Source: Xestospongia muta (Eukaryota; Porifera; Demospongiae; Haplosclerida; Petrosiidae). From it: DNA of 64,000 bases. The stretch spans positions 5,291,842 to 5,355,841 of the forward strand of contig OY848924.1 of the NCBI GenBank assembly GCA_963693285.1. Direction: 5' to 3'. Below the pieces are notes generated by a model. That model saw only the letters and a program-made list of their open reading frames with translations. It was not told the DNA's origin and made no database searches. A program made the translations under genes and the position numbers. Positions 35,171-58,512 of the stretch are shown one piece after another. The first letter of the stretch is position 1. Each line of letters starts with the position of its first letter.

Positions 35171-36584
35171 CTAGTTTTACCAAAAGCTCCTAAGTAATTG
35201 AGGTAATTATACTATTAATTACTTTGATTGACAGAGTTCAATTACAATTGGTTCAAAACTTGTAATTAATTTACATTTTAATTATCATTACAACGTCTGT
35301 TGTGAAGAGTGGCTGACCTTTTGTACAGATATTATTACGACAATCTGGCCATCCAATTAAAACAAACTTCATCTTGGCACTACAAATCCCTTAAATTCAA
35401 GTTCTTTACTGAATAAAGTACAATCAATCTAATCACTTCTATTCCAACTAACACACGATAATCATCTGCTTTAATAATTTATAATCAATAAACTCATGAT
35501 ATTATTATAATAATACATTTGTAACCATGCATGAATTAACAGATGACTTATTACAATATAGCATATAGCAGTTAAGACACATACTCATATCAGAGATATA
35601 CAAGAAAGAAAAACTATAACAAACCAGCTTTGTGAAGTGATGTCCTGAGTCTAATAATTTAGATGGATGAAAGTAAAACTTCCTTTAACAAAAGACTATT
35701 AAAGACTGAGTGGTTATTGAAATAATACATAGTAATAATAACATAATAATAATAATGATATAGATGTTGTCCTGGTTTTACAAGTTGACATGTCTTAAAA
35801 CAGAAAATTGTTGCACTATTGAGAATATGTCGAAGCATCTATCAAAATAAAAGTAAAGAATACATTAATAATTGTGTAATTAGTAGTTAAGTACTACCAA
35901 ATTATAAATGTTAATATATACTATTCAAACACTCTCATTAAAGGGTCACAGATACAAATGAAAGTAATTATAGATCATTGCTGTATATATACAAAATAGT
36001 TTAATTACACACAAGAGGCGTGGCTAAGGTCAATTAGTAATTAATACTAGAAAAAGATGATAAAGTCATTCAAATCTTTCCTATTGTCTATTTTGGTTGT
36101 TATTCATATTTTGCACTGTTTTAATTTGCCCATAATGAATTTGCAAGCTTTTGTAAGTTTTGTAAAATAGACAAGTCTATGCATGCATTGCCATTCTAGA
36201 AAATGTAGAATACTTATTCTAGGATAAGTTCCTGCTTTGATGTCTGTAGCCCTTCAAGTGAGGCTGGAATATAATTGAAAAATGAAATCACTTTATACTA
36301 ATTAAAAGTTGGCCAATAGACAAAAAACAATTAACTTCAACACCAGTAAGTATGTGGTGTCAAGTTAGCAATGCTGTACTGAAATTGATACCACTCATTT
36401 ACTGGTGAAATAGTTACTTTTCTATGAATAAACATAGCCAGGACATAGAGATCTTTCCTAATTTGACCTTCAATATGGCTGACACATGTATTAATAACTA
36501 GTAAATTAACTATCTCGTGGAATTATGTTCATGGAATTATGTTACAATGAACCAATAATCTCTGTTCACGTTGTTGAAAATGAC

Positions 36585-37010
36585 CAATAACTGTTATAAC
36601 TCTGGTTAGGAACGAGCTAGAGAGGAATGGTTTGAACCATTACAAATGTCTTGCAGGCCTGTAACTTTGTCAAAAACCTAGAGCGATAGCTATTTAGGAA
36701 AGTCACAAACCAGAAACCCTATATAAAGTGAATGGTGTTCTTCATATTCCACCATGACTGATGTCATACATAATTTGCATATTATTAATAGACCCTTGCA
36801 CAAGCATTCTTTACCTTTAGCAGAAAAATTCAGAAATTGTTGAAATACCTTCAAAAGTAGAAATATGATAGATTAAGAAGAGGCAACTTTAAAGAACCAT
36901 GAAAAACTTCAATATAACCCACAAAAACCTTTACAACTACAACACCATATCCAAGTTAGGTTGATGATGTTGTCATAAATGAAATTCAACTAAACCAGTC
37001 ATTCTCAATG
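36585..37010. repeat. old dispersed element, copy 1
   Basis: Diverged similarity to 60185-60600 in the same orientation. Shared blocks include GTTAGGAA, CATATTCCACCATGAC / CACATTCCACCATGAC, TATTAATAGACCCTTGCACAAG / TTATTAATGAACACTCACACAAG, TAGCAGAA and CAAAAGTA. Probably a decayed mobile element. Confidence 0.5.
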
Positions 37011-37355
37011 TGAACAGACTGTATACTCTCACTAAATAATTTCAACAAATGTGACATGATACAATAAAAGTTCAAAGTTTCTACAAGGCACTTATTAGAA
37101 GTAACATCAAAGCATTGTACCAGATATAGAACCGACACATCAGCACATACTAAGCTGTGACATCACTTTGAACTTATATAGTATCAAATCATAAACAAAT
37201 TATAGCCCAACCCACATCATACTGTATTGTACATACAGTGTGATGTATGGAACCTTCCTCAGACTACATTTAGTCCTCCTCCAGTTGGGCTATAACCTAT
37301 ACTTAATAATACATGATTAAAGTATCTTTATTCATTTGTTTACGTGCACATGTTG

Positions 37356-48911
<11,556 letters not shown>

Positions 48912-49281
48912 ATTGGATTAAGTTTCTTTAAGAGTATTCTTGAAAGTTTGTTGGTCTTGGTTGTTTATATACTGGACCTGTCTTCTACACCCCCTGAAAT
49001 AAAACCAGCTGTTGTCCTACTTTAGCACAGTCGCCAAATCCTAATAGTCTTTACCATCAACTGTCTTCTTGTACAAAGTCACAGTTCTCTCTTGTTAAGG
49101 GAAACGGATTAAAAACAAATACTGTATACACAGGTACAACTTTCAACTTTTAGGTCTCTTCCTCTCCTCCTTAGTCTTCACGTCAAATCTGCGCACGCCG
49201 CATAATACACTACGTCATAATAAGTCAACTGTCGTCGTACTGGAATTTATTATTCTATTAACATTTCTCATATTCGCAAGT
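48912..49281. promoter_or_regulatory. ROCK promoter side of divergent ROCK / tRNA / RAE1 region
   Basis: A 370-bp noncoding stretch between the ROCK start and the tRNA. It must hold the ROCK core promoter and 5' UTR. The RAE1 promoter lies beyond the tRNA (49355-49583). Confidence 0.5.
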
Positions 49282-49354
49282 GGTTCGATGGTGTAGTGGT
49301 TATCACGTCTGCTTTACACGCAGAAGGTCTCGGGTTCGAACCCCGATCGAACCT
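49282..49354 (+). tRNA. tRNA-Val (anticodon UAC)
   Basis: A full cloverleaf of 73 nt. The acceptor stem pairs GGTTCGA with TCGAACC. The D arm carries GGTGTAGTGGTTATCAC (A box). The anticodon stem TCTGC/GCAGA encloses TTTACAC, with anticodon TAC at 49315-49317. The T arm GGGTTCGAACCCC contains the B box. It is followed by a run of T that ends pol III transcription. The discriminator base is T, where valine tRNAs usually have A. No intron. Confidence 0.96.
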
Positions 49355-49583
49355 GTTTTTTTCTTTTTGTTATAATTATATATATCACGGTGGTGTGTAA
49401 TTTTTTTGTGCTCATTGCCTCCTTTCTTTGTGAGTAAAAGCTATTCTAAGTTTAAAGGCCCAAACTGATTGTAATAGTATGTATTAGGATGTTACAAATC
49501 TGGGCGTGGAATTGGGCTAAACCTAGGCGGAGCCTCCATCAATTTTGTTTGGTTATTACTTATACTCTTTTCTAGTTGTCGCT

Positions 49584-51493
49584 ATGTTTGCTGCTGTTTC
49601 TGGTCATAATCCTAACAAAGATTATGAAGTTTCTCAACCTCCAGAAGATAGCATCAGTAAAGTAGGTGAACTTATAACCACGCCTACATTGGTGTTCTTT
49701 GGTTTTACAGATAGCATTCAGCCCCAATGCTAACTATCTTATTGGTAGTTCATGGAACAATACAGTGAGATGTTGGGAAATACAAGACAGTGGTGCTACA
49801 ATGGCTAAAGCAGAGCAGCAACACACGGGACCAGTTTTAGATTGTTGCTGGGTGGCTGTGAGTTGTTTTACATGAAGCAATGGTTTATAGTTTTTATAGA
49901 CTGATTGATTACCTGAGCTATGAAATCTATAGATGTATAGTTATGTATACAAAACATATATTGCTGTATCCAGATCCCAGTCCCCTATTTGACATTGGGC
50001 GGCAAGGAGGGAGTCTAATATCAAGCCTAATGTAACTTATGCAGTACAAGTACAACTGGGACTTGTGGCCCAATCAGATTGTAGCAATACCTGGTATTTT
50101 GATCACAAAAATTATGGTAACTCTTAAAACTGAATCTACTAAAAAGAGATTTTGGAATAATAAGATCTGTTTTCAGTCTAAGAAGGAATATAAAGATGTG
50201 AAATACTCTCAATGTCTGAAAAGGCTGTGTTTTGTGTTCTTAACTCTAAAATACCTAGCAAAGTGTCTAATACATAGGTAGAATAGGACATTCTGCAATC
50301 TGATTGAGCTGACATATTCCTGTTGCCTTGCACAAACTCTATGGTAGGCTTAATACCTCCCCATCATCAGATGTCAAAAATGGGAGTGGAATCTTGCTCA
50401 TGAGGCACAGCATAATGAGAAAGTAAAAGCTCTGCATGTTCCTATTTTGTGGTAGATGTTCTTATAGAGGCTACTAACTTACATTGTCCAACATTGTACT
50501 TATAGGATGGTACTAAAGTCCTATCTGCTTCCACTGATAAAACTTGTAAGCTCTGGGATCTACAAAGCAACCAAGCTGTAGATATTGGCTCAGTTAGTCC
50601 ATTTTATTAATACTATCTGAACATATTATATATCTCTTAGCATGATGCACCTATTCGAAATGTACGATGGATAGAAGCTCCTAATTATAAATGTGCTGTG
50701 ACAGGTAGCTGGGATAAAACTTTAAAAGTCAGTAATTTGTCATCTTGCTGTGATCAATGATGTTATTTATTCTAGTTCTGGGACTGTCGTCAACCAGCTC
50801 CTTCATTAGTGTTACAATTACCTGAAAGATGCTACTGTCTTGATGTAGTAAGTAATTAATTGTCTCTATGTCAAAATACAATCTCATTGTCTTGATTTCT
50901 TTTACAAATACTTCTGTTCATAAAAGTTATATCAATACAAAAATTTACCTGTAGCTGTCAAAATACCATTTCAATGCCAACATGCTTACATTTCTTCATA
51001 ACCATAGACAAATAAATCTGATCACTTTCAGAATCAGTTCAGCAATATTTCAATTATTATACAATATTGTATTTTGCTTGTATATTGCAAGTAGTAAGGT
51101 TCTTTACTTCATTATGGGCATATAATAATAAGAATGAATGGATGATGGACAGGTAGACTCATGTAGATCATGTGTTTACTTTTATGTGTAGATGTATCCA
51201 ATGGCAGTTGTAGGTACTGCTAGTCGACATCTTGTAATCTACAGTTTAGAAAACCAGCCACATGAGTTCAAGGTCAGACTGTCAATTTTGTTATTTATTA
51301 TAAGTTTTATGTTTTTATTTTTTATAGACACTGGAGAGCCCATTGAAATATCAACATCGTTGTGTTAGTATATTTAAAGATAAGTCAAATAGACCAACTG
51401 GTTTTGCCTTGGGGTCTATTGAAGGACGTGTAGCTATCCAATACATAAACCCAGTGAATCCGTAAGTCCTATAATATGGGGCTGACTGTGTTA

Positions 51494-51535
<42 letters not shown>

Positions 51536-52748
51536 TCTCTCTAGTTCAAAAGAGAACTTCACATTTAAATGTCATCGTTCTGTAGTGACTGCTGCTGGAC
51601 AGACACAGGATATCTATGCAGTATGTTTAAAACAAAATCTGTATAGTAACTGATAAAATGTTACAATACTCTCATATTTGGCAACTACTTCTACATTTTC
51701 AGCTTGGCATGCACAGTCCTAAGATGATTTAGACCACGTGGCATGTTTGTACTATGATTACGACCATTATACATTATTTTATTCTATTATTGTATGTGAC
51801 TTTGGAACATGACCTTTTCAATTAAACAGTAAATATAAGCTTCCAATGCACACTGCAATCAATGAATTTAATTAGCACTCCCACAAATGCTACAACGAAA
51901 GCCATGGCTCATTTACTGCAACATCTGCCAACTCATAAAGTCTTACCAGTACTGTTTCATTGCAAACATTTCCCTCAAAATAACTTTAGGATTATTTTTA
52001 CAATTATAATCTTGTTATAGGTAAATGATATAGCATTTCATCCCAGTCATGGTACCCTAGCTACTGTTGGATCAGATGGAAGATACTATTTTTGGGATAA
52101 AGATGCTCGTACAAAACTCAAGGTATCACTTGACACCTGTTTGTATTTTCTAATTGATAAATCGTCTATGATTTTATTTATTAAAAATAACACTATTTCT
52201 TTGTGTGTAATAACTTCTGTTGAAAAGCATTGATGATATTTCTTTACGACATTTTCAATACACAATTATTTGATATCATTGTTGTTCCTCTTACTCTAGC
52301 ATTCTGAAGCTATGGAACAACCGATTACTTCTTGTTGTTTCAATAATAGTGGCCATATCTTTGCTTATTCAGTCAGTTATGACTGGTCAAAAGTGAGTGT
52401 TACATATAAAGTGTCCTAAGATTGTTGTGGGTCTTTCATTTTCCACATTGCCACATGACTGTTCAGTCCTTTTGCTTTACTGAAATATAACCAACTTTTA
52501 ATACAATCTTATTATAGGTATAGTTAGTTACAGTACTGAAGACTTAGACATGGCTCTAAAAAGCAATCATATAATTAATTGAGAGGTTTTCATTTTCACC
52601 ACCTCAAGAATTGAAATCAGTAGTTTTTCAGTTACATTTCATTGTCTCTCTTCCTTAGGGTCATGAACATTACAATCCAGCTAAGAAGAACTATATCTTT
52701 CTTCGTCAAGGCAATGAAGAACTGAGACCACGTAATAAGAAACGTTAA
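49584..52748 (+). CDS. RAE1: mRNA export factor RAE1 (WD40 propeller), 11 exons
   Basis: Exons 49584-49661, 49711-49857, 50506-50592, 50641-50727, 50776-50847, 51192-51272, 51328-51461, 51545-51620, 52021-52122, 52300-52392 and 52659-52748; all phases agree, giving 348 residues. The sequence follows RAE1/Gle2 throughout: [90 protein letters not shown] and a basic PRNKKR end. RAE1 forms a seven-bladed propeller that binds the GLEBS motif of NUP98 and BUB1, helps mRNA leave the nucleus and acts at the spindle. The start was chosen at 49584 ([13 protein letters not shown]), where family similarity begins; no in-frame upstream ATG was seen. Intron 7 has a (CT)n run (51497-51533). Confidence 0.95.
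51497..51533. repeat. (CT)n microsatellite before RAE1 exon 8
   Basis: Forms the polypyrimidine tract of the acceptor at 51544/51545. Confidence 0.9.
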
Positions 52749-52980
52749 CTATGTGTGACTAGTATATAGTACTAACATTTAAAGATTTCTGTTAGCATCA
52801 ATATAGTAATATTATCTGTACATGTTGCCTCCTATTGTATATGACATGTACTGAGATTTGGCCTTTTTGTGAAAAACTATAGAAATTTTTTTAAGAATTA
52901 CCAAAACATTATACCTATTAAATCAATAAAATTGCAAAAATGTATCATGTTTCTTAGCAACATACATGATACATTCACAC

Positions 52981-54906
52981 TCAACACTTTAATTTAGTAG
53001 GAGCTAAAATAGATCCATACTTATAATGGCTGGATTCATCAGAGTCATTAATGCTGTCATTGGACATCAAGAAACTACGCTTACTATCACTGCTCACAAA
53101 CCAAGTAGCTTCACGACTACTTTTTTTAAGACGGCCTGTTGCCTCAGTGAAATCCAGAAAATCTAAAAGGTCGTCTCTCTCATCAACTAATTCTCCTTGG
53201 CCTTTGTCTGTTTTCATTTTTGTCATATCTTTTGTTCTCATTGATTTTCTTTGTAGAGTATGTCTTTGTTTCAGACGAATGTTAAAGCTGAAACAAATCC
53301 TTTTACATATTTGGTAAAAGAAATATGCAATAAGCACAAATAGTGGAAGAAGAGTCAGAAGATACTGAAAGACAAACAATGCCAATGATATATTGCCATA
53401 AATGGATAACATATAGTTACAGAACATGAACGTATTACTTATGCCCAATAGACAGAAAATACCAGCATTGAGAATATTGTCACTGTTTTTCTTAAAAGGT
53501 CTGAGAGAAGCTATCAAGAACATTGTTAATTGACATGTGATAGCTTGAAGTAAGTACTGGTAAAATTCATCTGGACTATATGAATACAGACAAAAAAATA
53601 TGACACGTGAAAGAAGGAAGAAACCTGAAAACCATCGACAATCAAAATGATTATTGATGCCATCTTTATAACAGCCATGAAATTGTTGTAAAAACTCTTG
53701 CATCCTACCCCAAGGTAAACAGTTGCTGAAACAGTCCTTCTTTGTCCTTTTGTATAGCCACTGTAGAATAGATGGTGCCATTAAAACAGACGGAAGGATG
53801 ATACCAAACATAACCAAAACAGTCAATGCTATAATATACAACCCAATCATTCCAGGAGTAGTGAAATGCGTATTACCATTAAAATATGGAATCCATTTGA
53901 CTACAGCTTTGCCTGAAGCATCATAGAGTGAAGTTGGCATGATGATCTTTAGAGAGGTCAACATAAACTTGGTGTATGAAAGGATTAAAAAGGTTGCAAA
54001 AGCAGTGATAACTGATTGTCGAAACTCCCATTTGCGTCGCATCCAAATCAAACATTGATGCAATGGTCGACATAACAATGAAATTGGATGAAAGCCATAA
54101 TCATATAATCTAACAATCACTGAGAAGATGATAATAAGAAATAATGGATAGAAAGCAATGATGTAATTAAGAGCAGTAAGTCCATACCAACCAATATTGG
54201 AGGAGAGGCAATATGGGGGAAACAAGATTGAAAAGAACTTTAAATTCCACATGTCATATGGCAGTTGATAAAATAATTTCAATATTTTAGTGTTGTTACT
54301 TGTTATTGTATCCAGAGGCAGAACTCCATCAGATGTAATGTCAAATGTTGATGTTATTATCTGTGCAAAGAAAATGAAGGCATTACCTGCACCGGATGTG
54401 GTCTTGACATCAAACAGTAACAAGAATATAAAGAATATTGTGAGTGGAATGTATTCTAGGGCAACATAAATCAACCAGTTAACTCTAGACTCTTCATTAG
54501 TACAACTAACACATTCAAATGACTCTACAGCTGGACCATAATGAGCAATACACTCCCCACACAACACCCCATTACGATTTAAAGGTCCACATAATACAAT
54601 GTTGACATCAGACCAATTTGATGGCAATGAAATATACACATCATCTGAACCAAAATATAAGTATGAAGATACACCAGCTACAATTTGACCAGAATAATTT
54701 CCAATCCAACTACCACGTAAGACTGCTGCTGTGTTGCCACCATCTTCACACTTTATAAGTCCAATGTAACTATTGTCCACACAAATACACTGATTTCTAT
54801 CTGAAGCAATGAAACCGGGGGGACATGTCAAATTTGAGGATATCTGTTGATCATCTCCTAAAGACATTGACGTTAGCAGCAAAAGAATGATGAGTGTAGT
54901 AGCCAT
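52981..54906 (-). CDS. multi-pass membrane protein with cysteine-rich ectodomain
   Basis: The frame stays open upstream to 55161, but that part is a (TA)n-derived Tyr-Ile run. I place the start at 54906 (MATTLIILLLLTSMSLG, a good signal peptide), giving 641 residues. An ectodomain of about 125 residues has paired cysteines (CPPGF, CICVDNSYIGLIKC, CGPLNRNGVLCGECIAHYGPAV, CVSC). It is followed by about eight to nine hydrophobic segments (about residues 145-540) and a charged cytoplasmic tail with a DERDDLLDFLD acidic stretch. No introns. From memory, sponge and cnidarian genomes carry many proteins with this CGxCxxxYGPAV module and TM bundle, often with a beta-helix ectodomain. Here the beta-helix part is missing. 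Function unknown; a receptor or transporter is possible. Confidence 0.75.
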   Translation of the reverse strand: MATTLIILLLLTSMSLGDDQQISSNLTCPPGFIASDRNQCICVDNSYIGLIKCEDGGNTAAVLRGSWIGNYSGQIVAGVSSYLYFGSDDVYISLPSNWSDVNIVLCGPLNRNGVLCGECIAHYGPAVESFECVSCTNEESRVNWLIYVALEYIPLTIFFIFLLLFDVKTTSGAGNAFIFFAQIITSTFDITSDGVLPLDTITSNNTKILKLFYQLPYDMWNLKFFSILFPPYCLSSNIGWYGLTALNYIIAFYPLFLIIIFSVIVRLYDYGFHPISLLCRPLHQCLIWMRRKWEFRQSVITAFATFLILSYTKFMLTSLKIIMPTSLYDASGKAVVKWIPYFNGNTHFTTPGMIGLYIIALTVLVMFGIILPSVLMAPSILQWLYKRTKKDCFSNCLPWGRMQEFLQQFHGCYKDGINNHFDCRWFSGFFLLSRVIFFCLYSYSPDEFYQYLLQAITCQLTMFLIASLRPFKKNSDNILNAGIFCLLGISNTFMFCNYMLSIYGNISLALFVFQYLLTLLPLFVLIAYFFYQICKRICFSFNIRLKQRHTLQRKSMRTKDMTKMKTDKGQGELVDERDDLLDFLDFTEATGRLKKSSREATWFVSSDSKRSFLMSNDSINDSDESSHYKYGSILAPTKLKC

Positions 54907-55041
54907 TACTACATAGTCTGCAATAAACAGAGTGTTAGGTAGATGATGTATTAAATGAGTCTGTAGAGAGTGAAATGAAATATTTACAAGCAGCAAAAAT
55001 TTGACAATAATTAGTAGTTGTCTAATTTCTCTCTCTATGTA

Positions 55042-55083
<42 letters not shown>

Positions 55084-55446
55084 GTATATAATACTTACAG
55101 AGAGGGATTTATTATCTCTTTTGCTACACACACACAGATATATATATAACATGGTAGACATAACCTTACAAAAGATCAGAAAAGTCCCTAGATCTATTAC
55201 ATCCGTACTTACTCAATACTGTATCTCTTTTGGTAGAGACAATGCTGCTGTCACCATAAATAATAGAGTAGATTCAATATTTATGCTGACACAAGTCCTT
55301 TTTAGAGGTTAGTGGTCTGACGAGCAAAATGCAGTTATTTTAGTGCATAATTATTATTATTTGAGGTAAGATAAGTTTTAGTCTTACCACACCCAGGCTA
55401 AGTGTGTTGGGTGTGGCCGATAAATTCCTCCTTGTTCAACTTCGAG
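54907..55446. promoter_or_regulatory. divergent intergenic region with (TA)n run
   Basis: 540 bp between two head-to-head start codons. It contains a TA microsatellite (about 55044-55081) and a CA run near 55127. No certain exon; the ATG-initiated frame at 55082-55312 has no protein features. Confidence 0.45.
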
Positions 55447-57148
55447 ATGATTCGTCTTTCTAGTGACGAGATACCATGGGGACAGTTAATGATGAAGACC
55501 ATCCAAGCTGTAAGATTACTTAATGAGATGTACACAGCTAATTTTTTGTTCTACAGATCACGTTGTTAATAACTGCCATTCTAGCAGGAGCCTGGTCTAG
55601 TCAAGGAACAAGGTTCACAGATTTGGATCAAGATGGCTATAATCAAGAGCCATTGTTTGAGTTCCTTATTGTTATTTCAGTACTTGGTATATTATGGGCT
55701 ATTGTCTCAGTTATTATATTTGTTGTCAAACAAGACCTACCTGCCATTGTTGTAAGTATAATAGTCTGTTAGTGTGCTCAAAATATGTCACAATTACTTG
55801 CAATTGTAAACAGTGCGTGTGTTACCTGGTCTTCCGTCAGATATTATCTGTTGGTTCCTAATGTTGAAATTATTTAATCTTCTTTATCTAGGTTGTTATC
55901 ATCACATCAATATTAGCCTTATTCTTGATAATATCTGTACCTCTCTTTGCCTCTGGTGTGTATGATCTCTCACAGACATTACTGGCAAGATCAACTAACC
56001 TCAATTTTGCAGCATTGGAAGCAGCCTGTGTAAGTGTCACTATGGATAGCAATAATTCATCCTTCATAATGCATGTTGACAAATTGCTTGAAGATACCAT
56101 AGTTCCCCGAGCAAGTGCCCACCCCCTTATTTTTGTCCTTAAAGGAAAATGTCAATTCCCCATGCAAGTGCCCACCCCCATCCCACCCTCTTAGATTTCT
56201 GGTTATTGTGGTTATTATCATGTGTTGAGCAAAGAGAAGCAAGTTATGCTAGTAATTTTCTAGTTTAGATATTGTAGTTTCTTTGTCTTTTGTTCTGTTT
56301 GGAATTGAAAAGGTCAACTCACAAGGCACTTCTAAACCGCCTTGTTTAATGGAGGATCTTTCTCATTTTGTCCTTGACAGTACAGCGTATCGTTTCCATA
56401 ATTAATTAATTAATTATTCATAAGTGAGTGCTTATTAGAAGCCATTTTGAAAAATCGCATGTAAGCACTCATCCCTTTCAAATTCCAAATGAACTGTATA
56501 CTTGGGGAACTACAGTAGATGTGAAAAGATGCCAAGTTGGCAGAAATAGATCTGAGAGATTAACAATAACTGTTGTATATTTGAATTATCATAATATAGC
56601 TAGTTTTATTCATGCATGTAAAAATTTGCTTATCTGAGATTTAATTTTCATATTTATTTCCTGTCCACCATATTCATAACAGTCAATTTTTCATTGGAGT
56701 TAATTTTCTGCATTGGAAGTTTACAAAAACTAAATTCCAATAAAAAAATAAGCTGTATAGTCCAAGTGAATCATTTTCTTAGTACTTTCATTCAATTACT
56801 GACTTCTAATATGAACACTTTGATTCCTTCAATAGACAAAATAAATAACATCATACAAAGTGCACATCACAGAGTGGCCTTAAACTATATTGGGAGACTT
56901 GCTTATTTTTATAGGAAAATGTAATATTAATATTCATATCATATGTATCATACCTGGAGCCACAGACACCATTAACTCACTCTTGTAAATAAGGCAATTA
57001 ATGTTATTACTCTCTCCTCTAGTTTTTTGGTGTTATTGGAACTGTGGCATACGTTGGTGATCTTATATTGGAAGTTATTGCTTTATTCTTTGCTGTAAGG
57101 AAATTAGGCATCAAGAAACTTTATCTTGGATCATGTTGTGATTTGTGA
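55447..57148 (+). CDS. four-TM membrane protein A, four exons
   Basis: Exons 55447-55509, 55557-55751, 55892-56029 and 57023-57148, all phase 0, giving 173 residues. Each of exons 2-4 carries membrane helices: TM1 at about 22-40, an outer loop with GTRFTDLDQDG, TM2 at about 54-75, TM3 at about 87-108, a loop with LARSTNLNFAALEAAC, and TM4 at about 133-158. The tail KLGIKKLYLGSCCDL ends in a cysteine pair that could be lipidated. Size and topology resemble MARVEL-type tetraspan proteins, but no diagnostic motif was seen. It is the paralogue of the gene at 58513-61407, with which it shares exon lengths and loop motifs. Role unknown, perhaps in membrane domains or vesicles. Confidence 0.75.
56030..57022. 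other. 993-bp intron 3 of four-TM gene A
   Basis: Contains two GCAAGTGCCCACCCCC-type direct repeats (about 56110 and 56163), a TTAA-rich run at 56399-56417 and short open frames without features. Possibly a decayed small element; nothing certain. Confidence 0.4.
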
Positions 57149-58512
57149 TGGGAACATTTAACTGTCATCATTTTTTAGTGCACACAGTATTTTTTAACAA
57201 TGTTAGATTGTCTGATTGTTATCATAATATGTCATCATTGTCACGTTGCTCAGTTCTTATTAACAGTTTCAGTTGATCTGAAAGGATTTATTACTTGTAT
57301 TTCATTTATATGGACTATATGTTAACCAACTATTTTATTTCTTTGACAAGCTTTACATAATGGTTTATGGACAAAATAAATGCTATTACTGTATTATGGG
57401 ATATAAGTTCTGTGGTGACTTTACATTGAAGTACACAAGAGGAGATACAAGTAGTTCATGCACTGTTTATTCTGAAAATCACACATTACCAACAAAATGA
57501 CAATGTGTTGTTCATGTTGTCCTATTGATATAAACTGAATGATAATAAATGTTAAGATAAATATGTCCATATAGTGACTGTGAATAATATAATATAGTAA
57601 ACTTATATAATTACTGTTAATTAGAGCCTCTAGTCAGTTCTGGTATCACCAATGACATTAATGAGACAGGCTTATCTAAAAGAATAATAACACTATCAAG
57701 CATGTTATAGCATTGCCTATGTAGGGATGGGACAATGTTCTTATTTTGACCCACAATAACTATCAATAGGAATGGTAGTATAAAATCTCTACATAGTAGC
57801 CAGTCTTATACATGTTTAGTGAGACTCTACCGTGTGACTTTATGTAAGAATTTTCATACTGCCATTCCTACTATGGTTCTGTTTAAATGTTTGTATCGCC
57901 ATTCTAGATTTCATGAATTTTTTAGAAATTTTTATATACTTGTACCTTAACGTAGTTTAGTCTACAAAGGAGTCATACAATTAATACTTAATGGCGGACT
58001 ATTTTAATAAACTTTATCTTCTCTGCTTTGAAGAGTGTCAATAACTAAAAAAAGTCTAAGGAATTGAAAACCCTGGGTTTGACAACAGCTATGATTCTAG
58101 TCTTGTTCCACTTTCTTTGTCAGGATATGGAGACACATTAGCAGGTAGTAGTTGTTACTCTTAGAAGACTTAGTAAGTTGAGCCTTACTATTACTATAAG
58201 AATACTTTGCAGAAACACAATTTTATTAGCTGAGGTGACAATGTTAGGGCTTTTCACTAATTTCCACAATTGTATAAGCCACAACCAATTAACCTAATTT
58301 CTTAATGAAATTAAAACTTTAGCATATACAAATTTTTACAGTAATGACCAAATTGTACGTGGAATTAATATTTTATAAGCAAATATTTCTGTGCTATAAA
58401 TGGTTTACAAATTATATACAAGTAAAAGCTTCAAAGCTAAAACATTCAGAACATTGACCCTCCTCCCACATACACAAAATTATACTACTAAAATTTCACA
58501 AAATAGTACAAT
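57149..58512. other. convergent 3' gap between the two four-TM genes
   Basis: No gene. It holds 3' UTRs and a long hairpin at 57768-57869. Confidence 0.5.
57768..57869. repeat. long hairpin (28-29-nt arms, 45-nt loop)
   Basis: The arm at 57768-57795 (AGGAATGGTAGTATAAAATC...) pairs with 57841-57869 (TATGTAAGAATTTTCATACT...). There are only a few mismatches and one bulge. It could be a small inverted-repeat element or a precursor of a small RNA. Confidence 0.6.

Larger units (their letters stand above)
34222..37355. other. repeat-rich convergent gap between CHRD gene and ROCK
   Basis: No gene seen. It contains the second copy of the direct repeat (34585-35170), a short match to 24591 near 36496, and a diverged dispersed element (36585-37010). 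The part near 37200 is probably ROCK 3' UTR. Confidence 0.55.

Noticed and set aside
54907..55161. N-terminal extension of the multi-pass protein
   Set aside because: The extension is mostly a Tyr-Ile run from (TA)n. A good signal peptide starts at 54906 and fits the cysteine-rich domain that follows.
56428..56924. Open frames at 56428-56637 and 56694-56924
   Set aside because: They lie in intron 3 of four-TM gene A, with no recognisable domain and no matching splice sites.
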